Positions 16,671 to 25,345 are shown, counted from the first letter of the stretch. The stretch: 41,461 bases of DNA from Candidatus Endomicrobium procryptotermitis (GCA_031279415.1 JAITIP010000011.1:1-41461); one strand, 5' to 3'. The notes: a model not told the origin generated them from the letters alone. Numbers and translations are program-made.

Positions 16671-18159
16671 TACTCCCGCTTTTGAGGTTATAAGAGATGA
16701 AAAAAAATGCATACAATGTAAGGTTTGCATTCAACAGTGCGCAAATCTTGTGCACGCCTATGATGAGGACGAAGACATCGTAAAAGCCGACGATATGAAA
16801 TGTGTCAATTGCCACAGGTGTGTTCTTTTGTGTCCGACGAGAGCTTTGAAAATAAAAAAGTATTCTCTGGAGTTTAAAGAAAACGCCAACTGGACGGGAG
16901 CGGCCATAAACGAAATTTATAAACAGGCGCAAAGCGGCGGAGTGCTTCTGTCAAGCATGGGAAATCCGAAACCTTTTCCGATATATTGGGACAGAATGCT
17001 TTTAAATGCCAGCCAGGTGACAAATCCTTCAATAGATCCTCTCAGAGAACCAATGGAAACAAAAGTGATGATAGGTAGAAAACCAGAAAAACTTGAATTC
17101 GATTCTAACAGCAAACTTATTACTGAAATGCCTCCCCAACTTGAACTCAATATTCCGATAATGTTTTCCGCAATGAGTTATGGTTCCATTTCAAGAAACG
17201 CTCACGAATCTCTTGCGCGCGCCGCTTCCGAACTTGGCATATACTACAATACAGGTGAAGGCGGTCTGAACAGAGGTTTTTATAAATATGGAAAAAATAC
17301 AATAGTGCAGGTTGCTTCTGGAAGGTTTGGAGTAAATAAAGAGTATCTGAACGCCGGAGCGGCGATAGAAATTAAAATAGGGCAAGGTGCAAAGCCAGGA
17401 ATAGGCGGTCATCTTCCGGGAGAAAAAGTCGACGAAGACGTTTCCGCAACAAGGATGATACCAGAAGGCTCAGATGCAATTTCCCCAGCTCCTCATCACG
17501 ATATTTATTCAATAGAAGATTTAAGGCAGCTTATATATTCGTTGAAAGAAGTTACGGAATATAAAAAGCCGGTTTTTGTAAAAATTGCCGCGGTTCATAA
17601 TGCCGCAGCGATAGCTTCTGGAATAGCCAGAGCAGGAGCGGATGCGATAGTAATTGACGGTTTCAGAGGTGGGACGGGAGCTGCTCCTACAAGAGTGAGA
17701 GACAATGTTGGAATTCCCGTAGAACTCGCTCTTGCGACAATAGACCAGAGACTAAGAGAAGAAGGTATAAGAAATCAGGTTTCAATTATAGCCGCAGGCT
17801 CGATAAGAAACAGTGCCGATATAGTAAAAGCGATTGCTTTGGGAGCTGATGCCGTCTACATAGCTTCTGCAGCGGTAATAGCGTTGGGATGCCATATGTG
17901 TCACGCTTGTTCGACTGGAAAATGCAATTGGGGTATCGCCACGCAAGAACCCGAACTCGTAAAAAGGCTTAATCCTGATATAATGTATAAAAGGCTTATT
18001 AATTTAATATCAGCGTGGAATCATGAAATTCAGGAAATACTTGGAGGAATGGGCATAAACGCCATAGACAGTTTAAGAGGAAACAGGCTTATGCTCAGGG
18101 GAATAGACTTAAATGATAAAGAGCTTGAAATTCTCGGTATTAAGTATGCAGGGGAATAA
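16654..18159 (+). CDS. Glutamate synthase core subunit with ferredoxin domain (GltB2)
   Basis: A 501-residue FMN and Fe-S enzyme core that makes glutamate from 2-oxoglutarate and ammonia. The N-terminus is a two-cluster ferredoxin domain (C19, C22, C25, C29; C50, C53, C56, C60). The central part is the FMN-binding TIM barrel (MFSAMSYGSIS, GEGGLNRGFYKYG, GAKPGIGGHLPG, IDGFRGGTGAAPTRVRD). The cysteine set at 413-424 (CHMCHACSTGKC) probably holds a further cluster in the 3Fe-4S position. AAGGAGGA at 16642-16649 fixes the ATG at 16654 inside the end of gltB1, so synthesis of the two subunits is coupled. Confidence 0.92.
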   Translation: MSIDFNTPAFEVIRDEKKCIQCKVCIQQCANLVHAYDEDEDIVKADDMKCVNCHRCVLLCPTRALKIKKYSLEFKENANWTGAAINEIYKQAQSGGVLLSSMGNPKPFPIYWDRMLLNASQVTNPSIDPLREPMETKVMIGRKPEKLEFDSNSKLITEMPPQLELNIPIMFSAMSYGSISRNAHESLARAASELGIYYNTGEGGLNRGFYKYGKNTIVQVASGRFGVNKEYLNAGAAIEIKIGQGAKPGIGGHLPGEKVDEDVSATRMIPEGSDAISPAPHHDIYSIEDLRQLIYSLKEVTEYKKPVFVKIAAVHNAAAIASGIARAGADAIVIDGFRGGTGAAPTRVRDNVGIPVELALATIDQRLREEGIRNQVSIIAAGSIRNSADIVKAIALGADAVYIASAAVIALGCHMCHACSTGKCNWGIATQEPELVKRLNPDIMYKRLINLISAWNHEIQEILGGMGINAIDSLRGNRLMLRGIDLNDKELEILGIKYAGE

Positions 18160-18164
18160 ATAAA

Positions 18165-18626
18165 ATGAAAAGAGTTTACGCGTTTGAAAGCAAATGCCTT
18201 GGCTGTGGATTGTGCGAAGTGTATTGCAGAACTGCGCATTCAAAATCGAAAGATATAATAAAAGCGCATAAAAAAGAAAATATAACTTCTTCGATAGTTA
18301 TCGAAGAAATATTGCAGCCCAAAGCTAAAATGTATTTTGCCCTACAGTGCAGGCATTGTGCGTCACCAAAATGCGTGAAAGCCTGTATTGCCGGAGCGAT
18401 GTATAAAGATGAAAACGGGCTTGTAAGAAATAATAAAGAAAAATGCGTTGGGTGTCTGTCATGTGTTCTTGTATGTCCTTACGGCGCAATTAAAAAAAAT
18501 AAAGATGGAAAAGCCGTATCTAAATGCGATTTATGCATAAATTACGGTACGCAGCTCTGCGTTAAGAACTGCCCTAATGAAGCATTGAAGCTTTTAACCG
18601 AAGAAGAAGCGGAGGCTTTGATATGA
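18165..18626 (+). CDS. Four-cluster ferredoxin subunit (HycB/CooF-like)
   Basis: A 153-residue electron carrier with 16 cysteines in four groups of four (first group C11, C14, C17, C21; later KCVGCLSCVLVCP and KCDLC...LCVKNC). It could therefore carry four 4Fe-4S clusters. The arrangement is that of HycB/CooF electron-transfer proteins. It lies 5 bases after the synthase core and overlaps the next oxidoreductase gene by 4 bases (ATGA). The likely job is to pass electrons from the FAD oxidoreductase to the synthase core, replacing the GltD small subunit of classical NADPH-glutamate synthase. No transmembrane segment or signal is seen. Confidence 0.88.
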   Translation: MKRVYAFESKCLGCGLCEVYCRTAHSKSKDIIKAHKKENITSSIVIEEILQPKAKMYFALQCRHCASPKCVKACIAGAMYKDENGLVRNNKEKCVGCLSCVLVCPYGAIKKNKDGKAVSKCDLCINYGTQLCVKNCPNEALKLLTEEEAEALI

Positions 18627-19876
18627 AATATTTGATAATCGGCAACAGCGCGGCAGGAATTAACGCATCCGACGCTGTAAGAACGCTCGATAAAAAAGGC
18701 GATATAACAATCGTTTCAAACGAAGAATTTCCTGCTTATGGAAGACCTCTAATATCCTATTTTTTAAGCGGAAAAGTCAAAGCCGAAAATATGAATTACA
18801 GGGATGAAGATTTTTATTCTTTAAGAAATATAAAACTGCTTTTAAATACCGAAGCTGAAAAAGTTGATGCCGTAAAGAAAAAAGTTACTTTTAGAGGAGG
18901 TGGAAAAGTCGATTACGATAAACTTTTGATAGCTTGCGGAAGCACACCTTTTGTTCCTGAAATAAAAAATCTTAAAGAACAGAAAAACGTTTTTACTTTT
19001 TTGACTTATAAAGACAGTATAAAATTGAAAGAAGCCCTAAGTAAAGATTCAAAAGTCATTATTGCCGGCGCTGGACTTATAGGATTAAAAGCTGCAGAAG
19101 GTTTGTACGGGCAAGTGGAAAAAATAACAGTCATAGATTTGGCGGACAGGCTGATGTCTTCGGTCCTTGACAAAACCGCCGCGGATATTATTGAAAAGCA
19201 CATAAAAGAAAAAGACATTGAAGTCCTACACAATATATATATAGAAGAAGTCGAAGGAAAAGAAAAAGTAAAAAGAGTAAAATTTTCAAACGGCGATAGG
19301 CCCGAATGCGATATTCTTATTATCGCCATAGGCGTGCGTCCCAACATAAAACTTGCCGTCAGCGCTGGAATTAAAACTGAAAGAGGAATCATAGTTGACG
19401 AATATATGCAGACTTCACAGAAAGATATATATGCCGCCGGTGATTGTGTCGAATCGCTTGACATGCTTTCAAATGAAAATAAAGTTTTGGCGTTGTGGCC
19501 TAATGCGACTACGCAGGGAGAAACTGCCGGGTTTAATATGACGGGAAAAAGGCATAAAGCGCCGGCTTCTTTTGCGATGAATGCCATATCATTTTTCGGT
19601 TTGCAGCTTATTTCTGCAGGAATTGTCAGCAGTGGGGACGCAAATAATCTGTTTTCCGATACGCGCGGCGACAAATTCCGCAGACTTAACATTGCAAATG
19701 ATAATTTAATAGGATTCGTTTTAATAAATGATAATCAAAGAGCAGGAATTTATACCGCTTTGATAAACGACAGGACAAAATTGTCTTCTCTTGAATACGA
19801 TATAAAGTCGAAAGACATAGGATTAAACATTTATCCTAAAGAAGCCAGAAAAGGAAAAGCATGGGGTAAATTATGA
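18623..19876 (+). CDS. FAD-dependent NAD(P)H oxidoreductase of the glutamate synthase cluster
   Basis: A 417-residue flavoprotein of the pyridine-nucleotide-disulfide oxidoreductase fold. FAD motif 1 is at the N-terminus (YLIIGNSAAGINA), the NAD(P) motif is at about residue 143 (VIIAGAGLIGLKAAE), and the second FAD motif is DIYAAGDCVE. It resembles NADH oxidase/rubredoxin reductase-type proteins and lacks a CxxxxC redox disulfide near the N-terminus. Coupled by 4-base overlaps to the ferredoxin gene before and the GXGXG gene after, it probably oxidises NADH or NADPH to feed glutamate synthase. The preferred cofactor is not certain. Confidence 0.85.
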   Translation: MKYLIIGNSAAGINASDAVRTLDKKGDITIVSNEEFPAYGRPLISYFLSGKVKAENMNYRDEDFYSLRNIKLLLNTEAEKVDAVKKKVTFRGGGKVDYDKLLIACGSTPFVPEIKNLKEQKNVFTFLTYKDSIKLKEALSKDSKVIIAGAGLIGLKAAEGLYGQVEKITVIDLADRLMSSVLDKTAADIIEKHIKEKDIEVLHNIYIEEVEGKEKVKRVKFSNGDRPECDILIIAIGVRPNIKLAVSAGIKTERGIIVDEYMQTSQKDIYAAGDCVESLDMLSNENKVLALWPNATTQGETAGFNMTGKRHKAPASFAMNAISFFGLQLISAGIVSSGDANNLFSDTRGDKFRRLNIANDNLIGFVLINDNQRAGIYTALINDRTKLSSLEYDIKSKDIGLNIYPKEARKGKAWGKL

Positions 19877-20610
19877 AAACTATAGACGCTTTAAACATGC
19901 ATTACCGCGATTTAAACAATCTTATATCAGAAACTTCTGAAATCGATAAAAACATAACGCTTAATAACGTCTACGGTCAAAGATATATAGGGCGAGGACT
20001 TGCCAAAAAAGTGAAACTAAAAATTTACGGCACTCCAGGCAACGATATGGCCGCTTATATGGACGGAGCTGAACTTGAAATTTTTTCAAACGCGCAGGAC
20101 GCGGTTGGAAATACCATGAATGACGGTAAAATAATAATTCATGGCAATTGCGGAGACACAGCCGGGTATTCCATGAGAGGAGGTGAAATTTACGTTGAAG
20201 GAAACGTCGGATACAGAGTAGGCATTCATATGAAAGAGTACCGCGAAATGAAGCCTGTTATCGTAATCGGCGGGAAGGCTGGTGACTTTCTTGGCGAATA
20301 TATGGCGGGGGGAGCCATAATTCTTTTAGGAATAAATCTTAAAAAAGACGAAGATTTGACGGGAAGGTTTTGCGGAACCGGAATGCACGGGGGCACGATT
20401 TATCTTAATGGAAAAACCGAAAAATATAAATTGGGCAAAGAAGCCGTAAAAGTTAAGCTGAACGAAGAAGATAAAGCTTTTTTGAAAAAATATATAGATT
20501 TATATTCAAAATACTTTAAAAGAGACTTAAAATCATTGAAAATCGAATCGTTTATCAAATATGCTGCTGTAAACAAGAATCCCTATAAGAATATGTATTG
20601 CAAATATTGA
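19873..20610 (+). CDS. Glutamate synthase GXGXG-domain subunit (GltB3)
   Basis: A 245-residue protein equal to the C-terminal beta-helix (GXGXG) domain of the large glutamate synthase subunit. Repeated turns are visible: GNDMAAYMDGAELEIF, GNTMNDGKIIIHGNCGD, GYSMRGGEIYVEGNVGYRVG and GDFLGEYMAGGAIILLG. In large glutamate synthases this domain is structural, helping to position the synthase and glutaminase sites. It starts within the end of the oxidoreductase gene (ATGA overlap) and closes the operon ahead of the terminator at 20708-20743. Tungsten formylmethanofuran dehydrogenase subunit C shares the fold, but the neighbours decide for glutamate synthase. Confidence 0.9.
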   Translation: MKTIDALNMHYRDLNNLISETSEIDKNITLNNVYGQRYIGRGLAKKVKLKIYGTPGNDMAAYMDGAELEIFSNAQDAVGNTMNDGKIIIHGNCGDTAGYSMRGGEIYVEGNVGYRVGIHMKEYREMKPVIVIGGKAGDFLGEYMAGGAIILLGINLKKDEDLTGRFCGTGMHGGTIYLNGKTEKYKLGKEAVKVKLNEEDKAFLKKYIDLYSKYFKRDLKSLKIESFIKYAAVNKNPYKNMYCKY

Positions 20611-20707
20611 ATTGATTTTTTTGAAAAAAAGATATAGACTAGATAAAAACTTATATAAAATATTCGAAAAATTTCATGATTATACAACATGATAAATTGC
20701 AACTGCG

Positions 20708-20743
20708 TCCGAAAAGAAACAAAACTTTTTAGGATGTTTTTTT
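20708..20743 (+). terminator. Intrinsic terminator after the glutamate synthase operon
   Basis: Arm TCCGAAAAG (20708-20716) pairs with CTTTTTAGGA (20725-20734) with one interior mismatch, and seven T follow at 20737-20743. It sits between gltB3 and glnA. Confidence 0.6.
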
Positions 20744-20744
20744 A

Positions 20745-20750
20745 TATAAT
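20745..20750 (+). promoter_or_regulatory. Probable -10 box of glnA
   Basis: A perfect TATAAT lies 28 bases before the glnA ATG, directly against the terminator's T-run. No good -35 box is visible, which suggests an activator-dependent or weak promoter. No GG-N10-GC sigma54 site was seen. Confidence 0.45.
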
Positions 20751-20777
20751 CGAAATAAAGTGTCGAGGGAGATGAAA

Positions 20778-22103
20778 ATGTATACAAAAGAGCGGATTAT
20801 CCAGCTTGTGAAAGAAAACGGTGTAAAATTTATAAGATTGCAGTTTACCGATATTTTGGGGACTTTGAAAAATGTCGCGATAACCGCAAGCCAGCTTGAA
20901 AAAGCGTTGAGTAATCAGTGCATGTTTGACGGCTCCTCTATTGAAGGATTTGTAAGGATAGAAGAAAGCGATATGTATCTCTATCCGGACTTAGATACGT
21001 TTGTGATATTTCCGTGGAGGCCGCAGGACGGCAAAGTTGCAAGGCTTATATGCGATGTTTATACGACTGACGGAAAACCTTTTGAAGGCTGTCCTAGATA
21101 TGCTTTAAAGAAAGTGTTAAAAGAAGCTGCAAATATGGGATACTCGTTTAACGTAGGCTCGGAATGCGAGTTCTTTTTATTTTTAACCGATGATAAAGGC
21201 AAACCTACGACGATAACCCACGATGACGCCGGTTATTTCGATTTGGGACCTGTAGATTTGGGAGAAAATGCCAGAAGGGATATGTGTCTTGCTCTGGAAA
21301 GCATGGGTTTTGAAATAGAAGCTTCCCATCATGAAGTCGCCAAAGGCCAGCATGAAATTGATTTTAAATATTCCGAAGCACTCAGAGCGGCCGACAATAT
21401 AAATACTTTTAAAATGGTTGTCAAAACCATAGCGCAAAAACACGGACTTCACGCGACATTTATGCCTAAACCGATTTCCGGAATAAACGGTTCCGGAATG
21501 CACACAAATATGTCATTGTTTAAAGACGGCAAAAATACTTTTTTTGATGAAAAAGACGAATTACAACTTTCAGACATAGCGTATAATTTTATCGGCGGAT
21601 TGATAGAACATATGAAATCTATGACAGTTATAACAAATCCTCTGGTAAATTCGTATAAAAGGCTTGTGCCGGGATATGAAGCTCCTGTTTATATAGCTTG
21701 GTCATGCAAAAACAGAAGTCCGCTAATAAGAATTCCAGCTTCAAGAGGCAACAGCACAAGAATAGAGCTGCGCAGTCCTGACCCTTCTTCAAATCCTTAC
21801 TTGCTTTTGGCGGCTTGTCTTTCTGCTGGTCTTGATGGGATAAAGAAAAAAACGAAACCGCCGATGCCCGTTGACCAAAACATGTTTAAAATGAGTAAAA
21901 TCGACAGAACAAAAGCCGGGGTGGAAGATTTGCCCGGAGATTTAGAGCAGTCGATGATAGAATTCAAAAACAGCATATTTATGAGAAATGTTTTTGGAGA
22001 GCATATTTCAGATCGCTACCTCGAAGCAAAAAGCGAGGAATGGTTTTCTTACATAACTCAGGTTCACAAATGGGAGACGGACGAATATCTTTCCGCATAT
22101 TGA
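20778..22103 (+). CDS. glnA: Type I glutamine synthetase (GSI-alpha-like)
   Basis: A 441-residue enzyme that makes glutamine from glutamate, ammonia and ATP as a dodecamer in the cytoplasm. The whole chain follows the Gram-positive/Thermotoga GSI-alpha pattern: [56 protein letters not shown] and [20 protein letters not shown]. The alpha group normally lacks the adenylylation tyrosine used in enteric bacteria, so control by adenylylation is unlikely. In-frame starts exist at 20760 (GTG) and 20772. GAGGGAG at 20765-20771 spaces best to the ATG at 20778. It probably shares a transcript with the ANTAR gene 13 bases downstream. Confidence 0.95.
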   Translation: MYTKERIIQLVKENGVKFIRLQFTDILGTLKNVAITASQLEKALSNQCMFDGSSIEGFVRIEESDMYLYPDLDTFVIFPWRPQDGKVARLICDVYTTDGKPFEGCPRYALKKVLKEAANMGYSFNVGSECEFFLFLTDDKGKPTTITHDDAGYFDLGPVDLGENARRDMCLALESMGFEIEASHHEVAKGQHEIDFKYSEALRAADNINTFKMVVKTIAQKHGLHATFMPKPISGINGSGMHTNMSLFKDGKNTFFDEKDELQLSDIAYNFIGGLIEHMKSMTVITNPLVNSYKRLVPGYEAPVYIAWSCKNRSPLIRIPASRGNSTRIELRSPDPSSNPYLLLAACLSAGLDGIKKKTKPPMPVDQNMFKMSKIDRTKAGVEDLPGDLEQSMIEFKNSIFMRNVFGEHISDRYLEAKSEEWFSYITQVHKWETDEYLSAY

Positions 22104-22116
22104 TTAAAAATATAAA

Positions 22117-22707
22117 ATGGACAAGGCGAAGATAATATTTGCAGGTTCTGAATCTGTTGTAAACTCGGTAAAAAAACAGCTGGAAATAGCGTCATTTACC
22201 ATTATGGGAAGTTCCATCTCCGGTAATGAAGCGCTGAGAAAAGTTACGACTTTATTTCCTGACATAGTCATTACGGATTACAATTTAACCGATATGACGG
22301 GGTTGGATTTCGCGCAGATGGTTGAACATTCGCGGATTTGTCCAGTAATAGTTTTGGCGGATTTCAGGCAAAGCGAATATGTGGAAGAATTGAAAAAAAA
22401 ATCTTTTGAAATATTTTGTATAACAAAACCTATAGATTCGCTGGTGCTTAATCATACGATTTCCCTGATTTTGAGGCTTACCAGAAGAATGCATGAATAC
22501 GAGCATCAAGTTGACGAACTTAAACATAAACTTGAAGACAGGAAATTGATTGAAAAAGCCAAAGGCATCTTAATGAAAAAGTTTGATATGGATGAAGACG
22601 ATGCATATAAAGAAATGCAGAAAAAAGCCATGAATTCATCTAAACAGATTGTGCAGATAGCAAAAACTATTATAGATATGTTCAAATTTATAGAGGAAAA
22701 GAAATGA
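22117..22707 (+). CDS. ANTAR-domain RNA-binding response regulator (NasT/AmiR-like)
   Basis: A 196-residue regulator. Residues 1-120 are a receiver-like domain with Asp54 in VITDYNL and a Lys in FCITKPID. The usual acidic pair at the end of strand 1 is replaced by AGSES, and the switch Thr/Ser by Ala (VIVLADF), so phosphorylation may be absent or altered. A coiled linker (HEYEHQVDELKHKLEDRKLI) leads to an ANTAR domain at about 147-190 (IEKAKGILMKKFDMDEDDAY, MNSSKQIVQIAKTI). Such domains bind hexaloop RNA hairpins and prevent termination. The position between glnA and carA points to nitrogen control. The ribosome site is weak. It overlaps carA by 4 bases. Confidence 0.88.
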   Translation: MDKAKIIFAGSESVVNSVKKQLEIASFTIMGSSISGNEALRKVTTLFPDIVITDYNLTDMTGLDFAQMVEHSRICPVIVLADFRQSEYVEELKKKSFEIFCITKPIDSLVLNHTISLILRLTRRMHEYEHQVDELKHKLEDRKLIEKAKGILMKKFDMDEDDAYKEMQKKAMNSSKQIVQIAKTIIDMFKFIEEKK

Positions 22708-23855
22708 AGAAGGAGAAATTTTTACTCAAAAAGTATAGAAAAGCTTATCTAGAATTGTCAAACGGGATAGTCCTTGAAGGTCGAGCTATAGGTGCAAATG
22801 TGTGCGTAAGCGGAGAAATGGTGTTTAATACGGGAATGCTTGGCTATGGCGAGGCTATGACGGATCCTTCGTATTTGGGACAAATTTTGGTTTTTAGTTT
22901 TTGTTTAATAGGCAATTATGGCGTTCCTGTCGCTAAAGGCGGGGATTTCTTTATGACTAAAGGACATGAGAGTTCGTCCATAAAAACTCAAGGCATTATA
23001 GTCTCAGATATTTATGGCGGCTGTCATCACCATGACGGAGGAATTTCGCTTGAACAATGGATGATTGAAAACAATGTTCCCGGAATTGCTGGTATAGACA
23101 CAAGATATTTAGTTCAAATGATAAGAGAGTCCGGCAATCTTTTCGGACGCATAATTCCCGAAGGTACAAAAAAAGAAAAAATTGACAGGTTCGAATTTCT
23201 AAAAAATTTTACCGATGACGAATATGTTGATCCTTCAAAATATAATCTCATGCCGTCGGTGTCTGTAAAAGAAATAAAAAGGTACGGAAGCAGCGCAAAA
23301 AAGGTCGCGCTTATAGATTGTGGCGCAAAATTTAATATTGCAAGAATGCTTGTTGAAAGAGACTGCGAAGTTTTGCTTTTGCCTTGGGATACGGATTTTT
23401 CAACGGTAAATGTAGATGGGTGGCTTATTTCAAACGGACCGGGCGACCCTCAAAATACGGGAGATTTGGTTGAAAGAGTGAAAAAAGATGTTTTAGGTTC
23501 AAATAAACCAGTATTAGGGATATGTTTAGGACATCAGATTTTATCGCTTGCTTCGGGTGCAAAAACAAGGCGGCTTCCACACGGACATAGAAGCCATAAT
23601 CAGCCTGTTTTTTCGCTGCCTGAAAAACACGCGTATATGTCCAGTCAAAATCACAGATATGCGGTTGAAAAAAAGACTATACAAGACGACTGGGAACTTT
23701 GGTTTGTCAATGCAAACGATGATTCTGTAGAGGGTTTAAAACATAAGACGGAACCGATGATGTCTGTTCAATTTCATCCTGAAGCATCCTCAGGTCCAAA
23801 CGATACCAGTTGGATAATGGATGAATTTATTGAAAAGATAAAAGAGAACAGATAA
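22704..23855 (+). CDS. carA: Carbamoyl-phosphate synthase small subunit
   Basis: A 383-residue glutaminase subunit that supplies ammonia to CarB for carbamoyl phosphate (arginine and pyrimidine synthesis). The N-terminal CPSase small-chain domain (YLELSNGIVLEGRAIG, GEMVFNTGMLGYGEAMTDPS) is followed by a class I amidotransferase domain. The triad is C274 in GICLGHQ, H358 and E360 in QFHPEAS. It begins in the stop of the ANTAR gene (ATGA overlap). No carB follows: the next 900 bases hold a repeat and a pseudogene, so carB must lie elsewhere. The link to glnA suggests co-control by glutamine status. Confidence 0.95.
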   Translation: MKKEKFLLKKYRKAYLELSNGIVLEGRAIGANVCVSGEMVFNTGMLGYGEAMTDPSYLGQILVFSFCLIGNYGVPVAKGGDFFMTKGHESSSIKTQGIIVSDIYGGCHHHDGGISLEQWMIENNVPGIAGIDTRYLVQMIRESGNLFGRIIPEGTKKEKIDRFEFLKNFTDDEYVDPSKYNLMPSVSVKEIKRYGSSAKKVALIDCGAKFNIARMLVERDCEVLLLPWDTDFSTVNVDGWLISNGPGDPQNTGDLVERVKKDVLGSNKPVLGICLGHQILSLASGAKTRRLPHGHRSHNQPVFSLPEKHAYMSSQNHRYAVEKKTIQDDWELWFVNANDDSVEGLKHKTEPMMSVQFHPEASSGPNDTSWIMDEFIEKIKENR

Positions 23856-23859
23856 CAAG

Positions 23860-23935
23860 CCGTTTTTCCCCTTCTATGAAGGGATGCAACGTAGCCGCGG
23901 GATAGTCTCTGTTTGCAGTTGTCGTTGTTGTTTAT
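23860..23935 (+). repeat. Dispersed hairpin repeat, copy 1
   Basis: It starts with a CCCCTTC...GAAGGG hairpin, continues with a GCAACGTAGCCGCGGGATAGTCTC section and ends with TTTGCAGTTGTCGTT. The same order appears at 28650-28722 and, inverted, at 25270-25345. It begins just after the carA stop and could also serve as its terminator. Confidence 0.6.
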
Positions 23936-24228
23936 CGTTAATCATCAACCACCATCACCGAATCTCTATAATGCAGGAAAGGTAACAGCTATCACCCCGA
24001 CGGCTGGCTTGGCATCAAAGAGTTCCCGCACCCAAGAGGGAAATAAAGATAAAGGCTTCTTTTATCTGCGATAAGAAAGTAAATATTTAATAGCTGAATT
24101 TATACTTTTTTCAAAAGAACTAGGGCATAAACTCATCCCCTAGCCAAGTTTAAAAGCTTTTTCTTTCTTAATTTTCTCTCTTTTTGTGTCATTTTGTTTT
24201 TTAAATTGACAGTCTTCTATATCTTCTT
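23936..24228. other. Gene-free spacer after repeat copy 1
   Basis: The first 110 bases look richer in G+C than their surroundings and may be an extension of the repeat. A small TTCCC/GGGAA hairpin lies near 24023-24042, and a 7-bp hairpin with 7-base loop (AGATAAA/TTTATCT) at 24047-24067. One plus frame ending near 24074 is open for about 60 codons, but it has no start, no ribosome site and no family pattern. Confidence 0.4.
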
Positions 24229-24257
24229 TTGACAATGCATATTTCCTTTGTTATAAT
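24229..24257 (+). promoter_or_regulatory. Consensus sigma70 promoter ahead of a dead gene
   Basis: A perfect TTGACA (24229-24234) and a perfect TATAAT (24252-24257) stand at the ideal 17-base spacing. The only sequence downstream is the broken nucleotidyltransferase at 24283-24589. Confidence 0.75.
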
Positions 24258-24282
24258 ATTCTTATAAAAAAGAGAATAAACT

Positions 24283-24589
24283 GCCGCATTTTTTAAAGAA
24301 AAAACCTATTCTATAGAAGAAATTAAAAAATATTTGCACTAGTTGCAAAAAAACACGTCGTAATGAGAATCTATTTATTTGGTCATTATATAGCGGTAAA
24401 GCGAATGTGAAAAGCGATATTGATATTTACATAGAAAAATGGAATATAAAAACGCTTTTACAATTATCTCAGTTTTATATTGATATAAATAGAATTTTTG
24501 GCAAATAGGCTGACTTTGTTACTACCAAAGGGCTCGATAATAATTTTAGGAAATCAATAAAAAAGGATTCGATTGAAATTTATGATTGA
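24283..24589 (+). pseudogene. Broken MNT-type nucleotidyltransferase (MntA-like)
   Basis: Joined across frames, the DNA encodes KTYSIEEIKKYLH, then AKKHVVMRIYLFG, then YSGKANVKSDIDIYIEKW. It continues with LLQLSQFYIDINRIFGK, ADFVTTKGLDNNFRKSI and KKDSIEIYD before a stop at 24587. The LFG-x-Y-x-SGKAN...SDIDIYIE pattern is the polymerase-beta-like active site of small MNT nucleotidyltransferases, usually the antitoxin of HEPN/MNT pairs. It is inactive: in-frame stops at 24340 (TAG) and 24506 (TAG), frame changes near 24343 and 24388, and no clear start codon. No HEPN partner is recognisable in the 120 bases that follow. Confidence 0.75.
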
Positions 24590-24708
24590 TATTTCAAGGG
24601 ACATGTATAAAAAATGAAAAATAAATTTCCGGACCAGCCAAGACTATCTATTCCTACACCATACCTATATTCTTATAAATATATTTCTTCTCATTACCAA
24701 TTCAGTAT

Positions 24709-24740
24709 GAAAAACGGTGATAAACAAAAGCCGTTTTTTT
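24709..24740 (+). terminator. Intrinsic terminator before the OmpA-domain gene
   Basis: AAAACGG (24711-24717) pairs with CCGTTTT (24731-24737) around a 13-base loop, and the right arm runs into a T tract. It would end transcripts from the pseudogene promoter. Confidence 0.55.
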
Positions 24741-24786
24741 CATTTTGTGATAGAGCAAACAGTTTAATAAAAAATGGAGAAAAAAA

Positions 24787-25272
24787 GTGAGAAAAATATT
24801 TTTATGTTTTGTCTGTGTTTTTGTTTTTGCGGCGGGTATTATAGCGGAGGAGAAAGAAAAGTCGAAACTTTCACTAAAGCAAACGGTAAAAGAAAAAGGA
24901 TATAAAGCGATTGTATATTTTGACATATCTTCTTCGGAATTGAGTGTAGTATCAAAAGACGCTCTGATGAGGGCTGCAAAATTGCAGGCAATATCTGAGA
25001 CGCGCGCATATTTAACGGGATATGCTGATAAAACAGGCAATCGTGAAAAGAATTTAATTTTGAGCAAAGAACGTGTAGAAAGCGCAAAGAACTTTCTTTT
25101 GTCTTTGGGCGTTAAAGAAATCAATATACATATTGATTATAAAGGTGATGAAAACCCTGTTGACAATGAAGACGCACTAGAAGCGTATGCAAAAAATAGA
25201 AGGGTAGAAATATTGTTGACTGCGAATATTTTGGCTGCGGCGGAAATGGAAGCTGGAGAAGAAAAGAAATAG
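24787..25272 (+). CDS. Exported OmpA-domain peptidoglycan-binding protein
   Basis: A 161-residue protein starting with GTG at 24787 (GGAGA at 24776-24780). The signal peptide is MRKIFLCFVCVFVFAAGIIA, with a Cys inside the hydrophobic core but no clear lipobox. Almost all of the mature part is one OmpA C-terminal domain: IVYFDISSSELS, TRAYLTGYADKTGNREKNL, LSKERVESAKNFL and the peptidoglycan-contacting KNRRVEILL. There is no beta-barrel, so it is probably a periplasmic anchor. It lies about 240 bases ahead of tpsB with a repeat copy between them, and its role next to a secretion locus is a guess. Confidence 0.82.
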   Translation: MRKIFLCFVCVFVFAAGIIAEEKEKSKLSLKQTVKEKGYKAIVYFDISSSELSVVSKDALMRAAKLQAISETRAYLTGYADKTGNREKNLILSKERVESAKNFLLSLGVKEINIHIDYKGDENPVDNEDALEAYAKNRRVEILLTANILAAAEMEAGEEKK

Positions 25273-25345
25273 GAAAACTACAACCGCAAATGCCCAGTTG
25301 GGAAATAATGTCTTCCACTATCCCTTTCACAAAAATGGGAACTTT
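25270..25345 (-). repeat. Dispersed hairpin repeat, copy 2 (inverted)
   Basis: On the minus strand it reads TTCCCATTTTTGTGAAAGGG, then a GTGGAAGACATT section and GGGCATTTGCGGTTGTAGTTT. That is the same order of parts as copies 1 and 3. It abuts the stop of the OmpA-domain gene. A further half-match (TGCCAGATGGTATTTTCGTT followed by GTTGTCGG) lies at about 25459-25488 on the plus strand. Confidence 0.5.

Noticed and set aside
19006..19692. A 228-residue minus-strand frame
   Set aside because: It lies wholly within the FAD oxidoreductase gene, whose motifs are clear on the plus strand.
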